A stretch of DNA of 64,000 nt from JACKFE01 sp050248735. Lineage in GTDB: Bacteria; Nitrospirota; Nitrospiria; Nitrospirales; UBA8639. Made by a program: the position numbers and the translations under genes. Below, piece by piece: positions 35,801 through 43,328 of this stretch. The notes under the pieces were generated by a model. It saw only the letters and a list, made by a program, of their open reading frames with translations, was not told the DNA's origin and did no database searches. Positions within the stretch are counted from its first letter, which is position 1. Each line of letters starts with the position of its first letter. Location: assembly GCA_050248735.1 (NCBI GenBank), contig JBFWRU010000004.1, forward strand, positions 124,001 through 188,000. Direction: 5' to 3'.

Positions 35801-36372
35801 GCAACGCCGGACCTCGAGACACTGTCATCATCTATTATGCCGGGCATGGAGCCCCGGAAGCCGATGCCTCCAGCCCGGACGGAGATGGCCTGGAAAAATA
35901 CCTCATTCCGTATGATGCCGATGCCCAGGATCTCTATACTACGGGCCTGCCTATGCGGGAGGTCGAAACCATTTTCCATCGATTGTCTGCCGAACGGGTC
36001 ATTTTCATTACGGATTCTTGTTATAGTGGCGCCACGGCCGGGCGGACATTTTCTACAGCCGGCCATCGCGCTAACCTCTCGGATGCCTTTTTAAACCGCC
36101 TGTCCAAGGGCAAAGGGCGAGTGGTTCTTACTGCCAGCCGGGCAGGAGAAGTCAGTGAAGAACGGGATGACCTGGGTCATGGGGTCTTTACTTATTATCT
36201 ACTGGAAGGGTTAAATGGCAAAGCGGATGTGGATGGGGATAACATTGTGACCGTCGACGAAGCCTATTCCTATATTTCCACCCATGTCCCACAGGCCACC
36301 GGCCAAAACCAACATCCGGTCAAAAAAGGTGAAGTTGAAGGACAATTGATTCTCGGACGGATCCAATTTTAA
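32821..36372 (+). CDS. WD40, SH3b and coiled-coil protein with C-terminal caspase (C14) domain
   Basis: A 1183-residue protein. A signal or anchor (about 10-38) is followed by seven WD40 repeats (about 43-325; GHxxxIRTLAFSPKGNFLASG type). Next come a CARDB-like beta domain (about 360-470), a second beta domain (to about 585), an SH3b domain (about 595-655, GDWYRIQL and IGWIAKKQV) and a long coiled coil (about 680-815). An Ig-like domain (about 820-915) precedes the caspase-like domain (about 920-1183), which has IYYAGHGA (His1009) and ITDSCYSG (Cys1067). A DVDGDNIVTVDE loop looks like an EF-hand Ca2+ site. The dyad is intact. The ATG at 32821 lacks a clear Shine-Dalgarno; GTG at 32815 is possible. 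SH3b suggests contact with peptidoglycan. Activation by calcium is known for metacaspases and is a plausible inference here. Confidence 0.9.
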   Translation: MNLVPPILRRLPISFVWIPFLLFSYIVAWLWAPPLYGAPPPARTLTGHQGEIFGLAFDPANQLLASGGGDQSIRVWDVQTGRLQNILKGHTASIRTLAFSPKGNFLASGASDKTTRVWNLQTGKEAVSFGSVFGNIRAVAFSPDGEILASTGDGGSLRLLDWKANKELKAMKSGFGINYALAFSPSGSVIATGSSDTQVHIWDAFSGQEQTVFSGHAKAVLSVAFSPDGSLLASGSADGTIRLWDVRTGRERGVLLGHAGDVNAVGFSANGMNVVSAGSDGTVRLWDSATGRSLGILSDQKVPVWALALAYDGTFLATGGRDRSVHLQAASIPQTSVAQSGASSVIPRDADVGPPPVPPPHPEADFSIQPHEIKPGEELTVDLRVSNTGKGPLYRFLAKTTSSNPLLDGRTFYFGKIQAGQSKSEILKINIPKDITTEEIPLDIHFEEYNGFVPDPLKALITLSGPPRPRLAYNYQILDNGTGQSVGNGDGRIQKGEAIDLLLTLKNVGKVPAKDTWVEVTNQEGQHLEIRPQMIRFGQLEPDDTKQARISFTVWPDYPNQELGFGLFIKEKTQNVFLNEKVGLLVDTRPPQRIIANNKIVTVTQDRASLLSGAGVESSVIATVEKAQALSVTGELGDWYRIQLSDKEIGWIAKKQVDTLQASIKGEMPIPMIKGLEANKAAQFITLSEQLQQAEQERVRIAHTLKQREEEMAGLQTKLEQMATSQQFAMSTTQEQLERERKEREQIAEALHQREAEAQQLRAQLEATANTKSSELSTMREHLQQEQTQREQAEKALRNFQQEMAHMQAKLDKMHETRESAKTPPAIALASPFDQQIIKVDRVQLVGAAASDRGIARIEVRVNDELLARRQGRGVAVVSSQDPQQSTLEFSETVQLREGENIITVAAYDGDQLASTRTLRVTREVSRGKIWAVVIGISQYKTVRPLKYADKDALAFHDYLIKNVGVTPDHMTLLTNEQATLRNLKRSLGTELKRNAGPRDTVIIYYAGHGAPEADASSPDGDGLEKYLIPYDADAQDLYTTGLPMREVETIFHRLSAERVIFITDSCYSGATAGRTFSTAGHRANLSDAFLNRLSKGKGRVVLTASRAGEVSEERDDLGHGVFTYYLLEGLNGKADVDGDNIVTVDEAYSYISTHVPQATGQNQHPVKKGEVEGQLILGRIQF

Positions 36373-36411
36373 GACTCTTTTTTATCACCTCAGCGTAGGA
36401 GGCATTCACTT

Positions 36412-37419
36412 ATGAACCGACAGATACGTCTGACCACTCCCCTCCGTGTCGGTGTGGCCATTTTCACTTTGGCCCACCTGACGGGTTGTTCTACCTTCAT
36501 GCCCCCGCCCAAACCTGAAGGCTTGAATACTCGGGTTTATACCGCCAATGAAAGTTCAAATACCGTGACCGTTCTTGACGGTGACAATTATCAAGTCATC
36601 GGGGATATTGATACGCTGAATTATGGACCGCACGACTTGGCTTTGAGCCGTGACGGCAAACAACTCTGGGTGACGAATCTGGCCAACGGCAGAGTAACGG
36701 TCATTGATACCGAATCGCGAAAGCCGGTCGCGTCAATTTATACGGGAACCCGCTCGCATGTGGTAGCCCTTACCAACAACAATAAACACGCGTGGGTAGC
36801 CAATATTTCCGATAACACCATCTCAATTATCGATACGTCCATTTTCCGCATTCTGGGTACTATTCCGGTGGGCAAAGGCCCGATGGGCATTGCCTTTTCC
36901 CGTGACGGCAAATTTGCCTATGTCAGCACCCAGGACAAAATGGTCAACGTCATCGACACTTCAGCCCATCAAGTGATCAAGCAAATCCCCGTCGGTCCGA
37001 ATCCCCACTTTTTAACGTTAGGGCCCGATGGCCGAATCTGGGGGACCAACACCGGGAGTAATGACATTTATGTAATCGATCCGGCCACAAACGAAATCGC
37101 CGCAACCCTCGAGGTCGGTCCGGCACCTCAACAAATCGCGTTTGCGTTAAAAGGCACTGCAGGGCCCAACGCCTACGTTACCGTCACCGGCCTCAACAAG
37201 GTGGTGGTGGTTAATGCCACCTCTCCCACGCTCTCCATTCGGGAACAAATCGATGTCGGAGACGGCCCCAACGGAATTTGGGCGAACGCGGTGGGAACCA
37301 CTATCTATGTCGGTCATACCAAATCCAATAATGTCATGGTGATCGATACGGGCACGAGCCAAGTCGCCGCGACCCTGCCGGTGGGCAAGAAACCCATTCG
37401 GGTGGTGGCGTCCCGTTAA
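36412..37419 (+). CDS. YVTN-type beta-propeller lipoprotein
   Basis: A 335-residue lipoprotein; the signal ends HLTGC (Cys about residue 25). The mature part is a seven-bladed propeller of YVTN repeats, each about 42 residues: VYTANESSNTVTVLDGDNY, LWVTNLANGRVTVIDTESR, AWVANISDNTISIIDTS, AYVSTQDKMVNVIDTSAHQ and so on. This fold binds proteins or small molecules and is common in surface proteins. TAGGAGG lies 10 nt before the ATG and the gene starts 40 bases after the caspase gene, so they are probably one operon. The exact ligand is unknown. Confidence 0.88.
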   Translation: MNRQIRLTTPLRVGVAIFTLAHLTGCSTFMPPPKPEGLNTRVYTANESSNTVTVLDGDNYQVIGDIDTLNYGPHDLALSRDGKQLWVTNLANGRVTVIDTESRKPVASIYTGTRSHVVALTNNNKHAWVANISDNTISIIDTSIFRILGTIPVGKGPMGIAFSRDGKFAYVSTQDKMVNVIDTSAHQVIKQIPVGPNPHFLTLGPDGRIWGTNTGSNDIYVIDPATNEIAATLEVGPAPQQIAFALKGTAGPNAYVTVTGLNKVVVVNATSPTLSIREQIDVGDGPNGIWANAVGTTIYVGHTKSNNVMVIDTGTSQVAATLPVGKKPIRVVASR

Positions 37420-37491
37420 GACATCAGGATGAGCTTTTCCAATCCCAAATCCATGACTGCACATTACTCAATCAGGACAAGGAGTCTTTCC

Positions 37492-38160
37492 ATGACATAT
37501 TCCTCTCAAAAATTTTCTCGACGACCACGTTGGTCTTCTACCCATCGTTTCTGTGCGGGATTTGCCTGTTTAGTTCTTTGCATCGGAGTCGGTAGTGTTT
37601 CCACCGTCCATGCAGCCGCCGAGGCTGTAGCTAATGCCGTCAATGCCGTTGGAGAATTTACCGTGTATCGGACCGACGGCATTCAAGAACAGTTGGAAGG
37701 GAAAGGCAGTCTTCCTTTATATGAAGGGGACGCGGTGAAAACCGGCACGGGCAGTCAGGCTTTATTGGAGTTCTCCAATGGCATTCAGGTCGCTTTGAAC
37801 GAGGATACCCAGCTTCTCATCCTCTCCCGATGGGAGGACGCAAAGGGATTTACCAGAATCTTACGGCTTTCAACCGGAGAGGTGTGGGTGAAAACCATGG
37901 GCGGACCAAAACCTTTGGAAATTGAAACGCCGGTCGCGACAGCCGCGGTCAAACAAACCGAATTTGATATCAAAGTTCAACCTGACGGACAAACGACCCT
38001 CACCGTCGTGGAAGGCATCGTCGAATTTGGAACAGCCTTCGGAACTTGCCCGATTAGAACCTCGACCATCAGTTATGGAAATCGAGGAAAGAAATGCACG
38101 AAACCTGCTCCATTTGAAGTGGCCCAGAATGTGGCGTGGACTCAAGGGATACGCCAGTAG
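37492..38160 (+). CDS. Exported FecR-domain protein
   Basis: A 222-residue exported protein with a signal peptide (about 18-43, ending VHA). A FecR-type beta domain (about 55-190) has VGEFTVYRTDG, LYEGDAVKTGTGSQALLEF, then LRLSTGEVWVKTM and IETPVATAAVKQTEFDIKV, the last being the strongest part of the FecR signature. In iron signalling FecR senses a receptor signal in the periplasm, but many stand-alone FecR-domain proteins like this one have no sigma factor partner, and none is seen here. The ATG at 37492 follows AAGGAG by 7 nt. It is downstream of the YVTN gene and closed by a strong terminator. A structural periplasmic role is as likely as signalling. Confidence 0.85.
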   Translation: MTYSSQKFSRRPRWSSTHRFCAGFACLVLCIGVGSVSTVHAAAEAVANAVNAVGEFTVYRTDGIQEQLEGKGSLPLYEGDAVKTGTGSQALLEFSNGIQVALNEDTQLLILSRWEDAKGFTRILRLSTGEVWVKTMGGPKPLEIETPVATAAVKQTEFDIKVQPDGQTTLTVVEGIVEFGTAFGTCPIRTSTISYGNRGKKCTKPAPFEVAQNVAWTQGIRQ

Positions 38161-38188
38161 CCATCATCTTGAAGAAATGCGCGAAAGA

Positions 38189-38230
38189 GAGAGCCCCTTC
38201 CGGCGTTGCCGGAAGGGGCTCTCAAATTTT
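38189..38230. terminator. Bidirectional terminator between FecR-domain and CBS genes
   Basis: A GC-rich stem of 16 bp (arms 38189-38204 and 38208-38223) lies between two convergent genes. AAATTTT follows on the + side, and a T-rich stretch follows on the - side, so it can serve both transcripts. Confidence 0.85.
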
Positions 38231-38255
38231 CCTGTACGAAACCCCTATTGTCGAT

Positions 38256-38681
38256 TTAGCCGGTCGTTTGCAAATAGCCCCTCAGCAAATCTCTCCGGGC
38301 CACGATTCCGATCAATTTTCCCGTGGAATCCACCACCGGAACCCGTATTAAATGATTGTTTTGCAGAACATCCATGAGGGTCAGAACATTGGTATCTTGC
38401 GTGACGGAGACCGGATTTGCCGTCATGATTTCACCGGCCAGGACTTCGTCCAGGTTTTTCCCTTTTCGCAAGGCTTTAAGAAGATCAAACTCAGAAACGA
38501 TGCCCACCAATTTCGAAGATCCATCAATGATGGGGACTGACCCGAATCCTTCCATCATATCGGACGCCAACATCTTCGCTTCTGTATCCTTCGTGCCTGA
38601 TTGCACGGCTTTCTCCATAATGCTTCCTACGGTTAACTGGCCGAATTTACTGGCCCGTAAGGCTGACACATCATTACTCAT
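38256..38681 (-). CDS. CBS-domain pair protein
   Basis: A 141-residue cytoplasmic protein made of two CBS domains. The first (about 12-70) has VGSIMEKAV, MLASDMMEGFGSVPIID and KLVGIVSEFDLL; the second (about 80-138) has AGEIMTANPVSV, VLTLMDVLQNNHLIRVPVVD and KLIGIVARRDLL. Such pairs bind adenine nucleotides and report energy state to partner proteins. The start at 38681 has GGGGAGGGA 4 nt upstream; an upstream frame start at 38711 lies before this site. It is a stand-alone gene, so the regulated target is unknown. Confidence 0.92.
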   Translation of the reverse strand: MSNDVSALRASKFGQLTVGSIMEKAVQSGTKDTEAKMLASDMMEGFGSVPIIDGSSKLVGIVSEFDLLKALRKGKNLDEVLAGEIMTANPVSVTQDTNVLTLMDVLQNNHLIRVPVVDSTGKLIGIVARRDLLRGYLQTTG

Positions 38682-39123
38682 ACATTCCCTCCCCAATGGA
38701 ATAAGAGCCACATATATTCACTCAATGTCAGACTCGATCTGTTCCCGAGTCCGATTTACCCAAGAATCAGGTTTCAATCGACCTAAACTCCACTCGTATG
38801 CTCACATATTGTACATGATGATGTTTAAAGGGAAAAGATCAATTTTGACAGCCGCCATCTCCAAGGTGCCTTCTCGCTTGCTCCTCACTGCCTGACCCCG
38901 CACGAACGCGATGATTCAAATGGACCAGTATCTCTGCGTTTTCCTTGACACTGAAAAATTTTGGGGTTTATAGTCAAATCACGGATTTTTCGTCTTCCGT
39001 CCCCGCACTTCCTTCAAGGGGATCGGATGTTTTTTAGAACCACTCTGTAACCATTGCACTCATGACCAGACTGACTTATCGAGCGGAAGTTTCATTTCGG
39101 ACATACAAAGAATAGGTGATACC
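38682..39123. other. Divergent intergenic region
   Basis: These 442 bases separate the CBS gene (-) and the DsrE-like gene (+). I see no supported gene and no strong symmetric site; promoters for both sides should lie here. Confidence 0.45.
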
Positions 39124-39654
39124 ATGAGCATGACCAAGCTTGAACCCGATACTGCACTGGCCGAACTTCGTGAGACCAAGCCCGATAGAGTCACTCTTGT
39201 CGTGCTAAGCGGTGATATGGACCGCGTCATGGCCGCGTTGATTATCGCCACCGGCGCCGCAGCCATGGGCATGCAGGTAACAATGTTTTACACATTTTGG
39301 GGGCTGAATGCCATCCGCAAGGAAAACGTCAGCAGTTCTCCTAAGGACTGGCTGCGTCGGGCATTTGGATGGCTGAACAAAGGGGGTGCCAGCCGTCTGC
39401 CGCTCTCACGCTTTCATTTCGGAGGCCTTGGCACCACCATGATGAAAAAGGTCATGAAAGATAACCGGATGCCCGGCATCCCTGAACTGATGGAAACCGC
39501 CCAGGACCTGGGGGTTAAAATGATTGCCTGTACCACCACACTGGGCCTCATGGGCATTTCGAAGGATACACTGATCGATGGCATTGACCAACTGGCCGGC
39601 GTGTCCACCTATTTAGCGGAAGCCCGTCACGGATCAGTCAATTTATTCATTTAA
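39124..39654 (+). CDS. DsrE2-like sulfur-relay protein
   Basis: A 176-residue protein of the DsrE/DsrF superfamily, DsrE2 type. Its core begins VTLVVLSGDMDRVMAALIIATG and continues AMGMQVTMFYTFWG. A central insert of about 50 residues is typical of DsrE2, and MIACTTTLGLMGI holds the conserved Cys that carries persulfide. There are hydrophobic stretches that may associate with the membrane. In sulfur relay, DsrE2 and TusA pass sulfane sulfur; TusA is encoded 26 bases downstream, so a functional pair is likely. AGGTGA lies 5 nt before the ATG. No dsrAB or soxes are nearby, so the physiological sulfur donor is unknown. Confidence 0.88.
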   Translation: MSMTKLEPDTALAELRETKPDRVTLVVLSGDMDRVMAALIIATGAAAMGMQVTMFYTFWGLNAIRKENVSSSPKDWLRRAFGWLNKGGASRLPLSRFHFGGLGTTMMKKVMKDNRMPGIPELMETAQDLGVKMIACTTTLGLMGISKDTLIDGIDQLAGVSTYLAEARHGSVNLFI

Positions 39655-39680
39655 CGTTTACGGAAAAAGGACTCTCACTC

Positions 39681-39920
39681 ATGCAAGCCGATATTAAACT
39701 GGATACATTGGGGTACTTCTGTCCGATGCCCATTATTCTGACTTCCAAAAAAATCAAGGAACTTACGCCAGGCCAGGTGCTTGAAGTCATTTCGGATGAT
39801 GAAGGCATTAAAAAAGATATGCCTGCCTGGTGTGAAACCACCGGACATGCCATGGTTGGCATGGAGGAAGAAAACGGGACGGACAAAAAAATCTACAAAG
39901 CCTACGTTAAAAAGGTTTGA
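39681..39920 (+). CDS. tusA: TusA-family sulfurtransferase
   Basis: A 79-residue protein with the TusA/SirA fold. The start of the first helix, LGYFCPMPII, contains the CPxP motif with Cys14 as the persulfide carrier, followed by LTSKKIKELTPGQVLEVISD, then DMPAWCETTGHAMVGMEEE. It accepts sulfur from a cysteine desulfurase or rhodanese and passes it on, either in tRNA thiolation or dissimilatory sulfur traffic. It follows the DsrE2-like gene by 26 bases, which favours the second role. The symbol is used at family level. Confidence 0.92.
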   Translation: MQADIKLDTLGYFCPMPIILTSKKIKELTPGQVLEVISDDEGIKKDMPAWCETTGHAMVGMEEENGTDKKIYKAYVKKV

Positions 39921-40287
39921 GGCTAGATCTATTGCCCTGCTTCCATCTCGGTTATTTCCAAATTATACAATACTCTTAAAATCAGTGCAGGCTTATTTCA
40001 AGCAAGATATATACAATCCAAGTCAGTTTTTTTCACCTCCTTTATCACCTATTAAATTGCTTCAAAAAGCATCCGCCCATAAGGTAAACAACAGCCTATC
40101 TTTCCTTAAAGATACAGGCAACTTTCAAAGGGAAACTACTTCCGAATACTCACCTCTTTAACCTAACCCTGGATTGCATAAAACCCTCAGATATCATGAC
40201 CAAAATCAATCAGGAAATAAATTTTTCCGTTGAGAAAAGGAGAACTAGAGAAAAGCGAAAATAGCAACACAGTTATTGATATAGCAC
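39921..40287. other. AT-rich intergenic stretch
   Basis: These 367 bases have clearly lower GC than their surroundings, continuous with the AT-rich pseudogene that follows. No gene or hairpin is supported. It may be part of an acquired segment. Confidence 0.45.
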
Positions 40288-40821
40288 TTACTGACCGGAT
40301 CGCATTCGTTCCCTTAGAGACTTTATTTCCCTATCGAATATCAGTTTATACAGTGCCAGAAATGCCTTATCTATTTCTAACGTTGCACGCCGAATATCAG
40401 CAATATTTACTTCTTCTAATCAGGTTTTCAATCTCCCCCTTGCCGAACCTTGCGCAATAATCATTTTCTTTGAATCAGGATCAGGGCCTATTGTGTTATG
40501 CAGAAACTTGTTTCTAGATATTTGTGCTGATTTTAATTTCGCTACTACTTCTTTGTATTTTGCCAACCTCTGATGCTCACGCTCTAATTTTTCACAAAGA
40601 GCACTTAATATATCTAACTTTTGTGGAACACTGGAATGCCTTATCAGGATGAAAGGCTTGGCATCCGTTACTTCATCGAACCCCGCTAATTTTCCGATAC
40701 AAATTCCTAAGAAATTTTCCAAGTTAACCCACGTAGCTGAAACCCTGCCAATTTCTATTAAATATTTATCAGGTAAGGGCCAGTCTGAAAAATCTAATTT
40801 TTCAATTTCATCATTATTCAT
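40288..40821 (-). pseudogene. AT-rich hypothetical gene interrupted by an in-frame TGA
   Basis: From ATG 40821 the frame encodes MNNDEIEKLDFSDWPLPDK and on for 132 codons to a TGA at 40420-40422. The same frame then continues without interruption as LEEVNIADIRRATLEIDKA and more for 43 codons, ending RSGQ and a TAA at 40288-40290. The tail is helical and protein-like, so the full product would be about 177 residues, and a CGA-to-TGA change is the simplest explanation. No family is recognised, though NKFLHNTIGP and the helical ends recall small AT-rich proteins of mobile regions. The base composition is unlike its neighbours. It may be a decayed acquired gene; a shorter functional product or a sequencing error are alternatives. 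Confidence 0.65.
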
Positions 40822-41219
40822 TTTTAATGACTCGCACAATGTGTGGACCCGAGATTAGTTCAATTGCAAATTGTGAGCAAATTGCCTGACTTTGCCGTAT
40901 CATCGCTATTCTATAGAGACAAAAGTAGAGACTTTTGGTCATTGGACGGAGTAAGTCAAGAAAAGGGTTGATGAGTTACGAATTATGAGGAAGTGACTAT
41001 TTTCTAAAATTTTCGGTCCATCCTCAGTGAAGACCTTTCAGGGAAAATGTGCTACATTTTATAAAGGAACACCTGGGAACTTTTTTCCGTTAATAGACGT
41101 TTGAACTCATCTTTCAATTCAGGACAACCGATACAACCTCTATAACAACCCATAGCCGGGAAGGGACCTCTGACTTTACTCCCTTCCCGTTTCTTTCAAA
41201 TAAGGAGTTTTCAGACGCC
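40822..41219. other. Intergenic before nfeD-like gene
   Basis: These 398 bases hold no gene. The first part is AT-rich like the pseudogene. A terminator-like hairpin at 41157-41197 is listed separately, and the nfeD-like gene's Shine-Dalgarno follows it. Confidence 0.45.
41157..41197 (+). terminator. Terminator-like hairpin upstream of nfeD-like gene
   Basis: CGGGAAGGG and CCCTTCCCG (41157-41165 and 41181-41189) flank a 15-nt loop, followed by a T-rich TTTCTTTC. It would stop transcripts from upstream, or work as an attenuator in the leader of the nfeD-SPFH operon. Confidence 0.5.
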
Positions 41220-41660
41220 ATGCTCTGGTGGCATTGGTTGATATTAGGCTTGATTCTGATCGGAATGGAAATTCTGACCCTGGGAGGCCTGGGGAATTTT
41301 TATTTCCTCTTTTTCGGAATGGCCGCCGTGCTGGTCAGCCTCCTGGTCTGGCTGGGCCTAAACGAACCGATTTATCTGCAATGGTTTTTATTCGGCGTGT
41401 TCGGCATTGTGTCATTTTTTGCCTTAAGAAAACCCCTACAAGCCAAAGCCTCATTTGGGAAACAGGATGAATTGCCGGTCGATTCCATGGTGGGGGAGCA
41501 TGCCATCCTGGTTGAAGACATTGACGCCCAACGAGTCGGACGTGCGGAACTCCGGGGTTCGACCTGGTCAGCCCGCAATGCCGGAACGACCGCCCTGCTC
41601 AAGGGCACCTCAGCCAAAGTCATTCGGGTCGAAGGCTTGACCCTTTGGCTGAAAAATTAA
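41220..41660 (+). CDS. NfeD-like membrane protein
   Basis: A 146-residue protein of the short NfeD type. Two or three membrane segments lie in residues 1-75 (MLWWHWLILGLILIGMEILT, with GGLGNFYFLFFG and VLVSLLVWLG). A C-terminal OB-fold domain (about 85-146) has MVGEHAILVED, GRAELRGSTWSAR, IRVEGLTLWL. Such proteins act together with an SPFH/stomatin partner in membrane organisation or quality control. The partner gene starts 20 bases downstream, which supports the call. AAGGAG lies about 12 nt before the ATG. Confidence 0.92.
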   Translation: MLWWHWLILGLILIGMEILTLGGLGNFYFLFFGMAAVLVSLLVWLGLNEPIYLQWFLFGVFGIVSFFALRKPLQAKASFGKQDELPVDSMVGEHAILVEDIDAQRVGRAELRGSTWSARNAGTTALLKGTSAKVIRVEGLTLWLKN

Positions 41661-41680
41661 CCGCGTAGAGGAGGGACGAC

Positions 41681-42619
41681 ATGGGAGGTGAATTGATCGC
41701 CACATTGGTGTTTGCCTTATTGGCTTTTATTATCCTCTCCAAAACCGCGGTTGTGGTTCCCCAACAAAGCGCCTATGTGGTCGAACGGCTGGGAAAATAC
41801 TCGTCTACCCTTAATGCGGGCCTTCACATCCTGATTCCTTTTCTGGATGTCACACGCTACAAGCACACGCTGAAAGAAACAGCCATGGACGTCCCCGAAC
41901 AAATCTGCATTACGAGGGACAATGTCCAGGTCGGAGTCGACGGAGTACTGTATATCAAAGTCCTGGATGCAGAACGGGCATCCTACGGCATTCATGATTA
42001 TCGCTTTGCGATTGCGCAATTAGCTCAAACCACCCTCCGAAGCGAAATCGGGAAAATCGATTTGGATCGCACCTTCGAAGAACGCACCACGATCAATATT
42101 TCCGTGGTCAATGAACTTGACAAGGCTTCCGCTCCTTGGGGAGTGAAAGTCATGCGTTACGAGATTCGAAACATCAACCCGCCCACGGACGTCCTCAACG
42201 CCATGGAAAAGCAGATGCGGGCCGAGCGGGAAAAGCGGGCGGTCGTGTTGACATCCGAAGGAAAACGGGACGCCGCCATCAATGAGGCGGAAGGGGAAAA
42301 GCAGCAGGTCATTAAAGCCTCGGAAGCCAACCGTCAGCAACAGATCAATGAGGCGGAAGGGCAAGCGCAGGCCATTCTCGCCATTGCCACCGCCACCGCC
42401 GAGGGCATCCGTAAAGTGGCCGAAGCGATTCAGGTTCCCGGGGGGTACGAAGCCGTCCAACTCCGGGTGGCCGAACAATATATCGGGGAATTCGGAGAGC
42501 TGGCCAAAGCCAGCAACACCCTGGTGCTCCCGGCATCAGTTTCCGATGTTGGCTCCATGATTGCGTTGGCCATGAATGTCATCAACCAAAAGCCGGTGAG
42601 CAAATCTCCTGCGGCCTAG
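41681..42619 (+). CDS. SPFH/band 7 (stomatin-like, QmcA-type) membrane protein
   Basis: A 312-residue protein with one N-terminal membrane anchor (about 5-25). The SPFH domain (about 25-185) has VVPQQSAYVVERLGKYSSTL, LKETAMDVPEQICITRDNV and the helix AIAQLAQTTLRSEIGKIDLD, followed by KVMRYEIRNINPP. A coiled coil (about 195-250) is rich in Ala and Glu, with repeated INEAEG, and drives oligomer formation. It should form large ring- or cage-like membrane assemblies with the NfeD-like protein. GGAGGG lies 5 nt before the ATG. The length is usual for bacterial stomatin-like proteins. Confidence 0.94.
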   Translation: MGGELIATLVFALLAFIILSKTAVVVPQQSAYVVERLGKYSSTLNAGLHILIPFLDVTRYKHTLKETAMDVPEQICITRDNVQVGVDGVLYIKVLDAERASYGIHDYRFAIAQLAQTTLRSEIGKIDLDRTFEERTTINISVVNELDKASAPWGVKVMRYEIRNINPPTDVLNAMEKQMRAEREKRAVVLTSEGKRDAAINEAEGEKQQVIKASEANRQQQINEAEGQAQAILAIATATAEGIRKVAEAIQVPGGYEAVQLRVAEQYIGEFGELAKASNTLVLPASVSDVGSMIALAMNVINQKPVSKSPAA

Positions 42620-42751
42620 TTCAGGTAATCCGAGGCCAGGCTATCCTATCTTCTCCATGACACTGGTTGACTGCAGGGTATCTATGAGCGATGATTTGCC
42701 ATGAGCTTCAGATCGTTTCAGTCGTCCTCGTCTTCCAAAGGAGTAAACCGC

Positions 42752-43294
42752 ATGAAGAGATGGCCCTTGATGATAAGCTTCCTATGGGTATTGCTGCCGG
42801 CCGTAGCCTTCTCCGCTTCCTATGCACCGGTTGCAGACTTTTCACGAGTGGCCAACAATCCCCAATGCCGGTTGACCACCATGCACGAAGCCTTTCTGAA
42901 GACCTGGACCCCGCCTGCCGGTTTTTTCGTAGTTCCTCCTTATCCCAACGCGGTCCTTACTAGTGCCATACCCAGCGGGAAAGCTCAAGTCCACGGCCAA
43001 CCCTATCAAACGCTGCCTTCGGCAGTGCTTCTCAGTTCTGACCCACCCGATAAAATTGGTGAATTTTACAAAGGCCGCTTAGGGGAAAGCTGGCGCCTGA
43101 CCGAGCATGGCGATATCCTATACCTCTATCGGTCGCCCCAACCATTTGCATCCGGCCAGGCGCTTTTTGAGCAAGTGATGAGCAAACCCGGTTCCCTTCC
43201 TCATATTGCAATTGAAGGACAAGTCGGGCCCTGTGATCAACAGTTGGTACCTGGAGTTCGAACCCGGATTACCATCGTTTCTCCGCCTCGTTGA
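42752..43294 (+). CDS. Hypothetical exported protein
   Basis: A 180-residue exported protein with a signal peptide (about 1-22, ending AFSAS). The mature part has an N-terminal Cys, a PPAGFFVVPPYPNAVL segment, then a domain with PDKIGEFYKGRLGESWRLTEHGDILYLYRS, which resembles small alpha/beta domains that bind hydrophobic or protein ligands. A second Cys near the end may pair with the first. The start has AAAGGAG 8 nt upstream. It is downstream of the SPFH gene by 132 bases. No family is recognised. Confidence 0.7.
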   Translation: MKRWPLMISFLWVLLPAVAFSASYAPVADFSRVANNPQCRLTTMHEAFLKTWTPPAGFFVVPPYPNAVLTSAIPSGKAQVHGQPYQTLPSAVLLSSDPPDKIGEFYKGRLGESWRLTEHGDILYLYRSPQPFASGQALFEQVMSKPGSLPHIAIEGQVGPCDQQLVPGVRTRITIVSPPR

Positions 43295-43328
43295 ACGGAA
43301 AAGACAATCCTTTTGTCAGCTCCTTGGG

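Noticed and set aside
9762..36372. A complete type VI secretion or eCIS cluster
   Set aside because: Only VgrG-like, needle-like and DUF4157-like parts occur. Sheath, Hcp, baseplate, ClpV and TssJLM-type genes are not in the window, so I do not call such a system.
37492..38160. FecR-sigma factor iron signalling system
   Set aside because: No ECF sigma factor or TonB receptor gene adjoins the FecR-domain gene.
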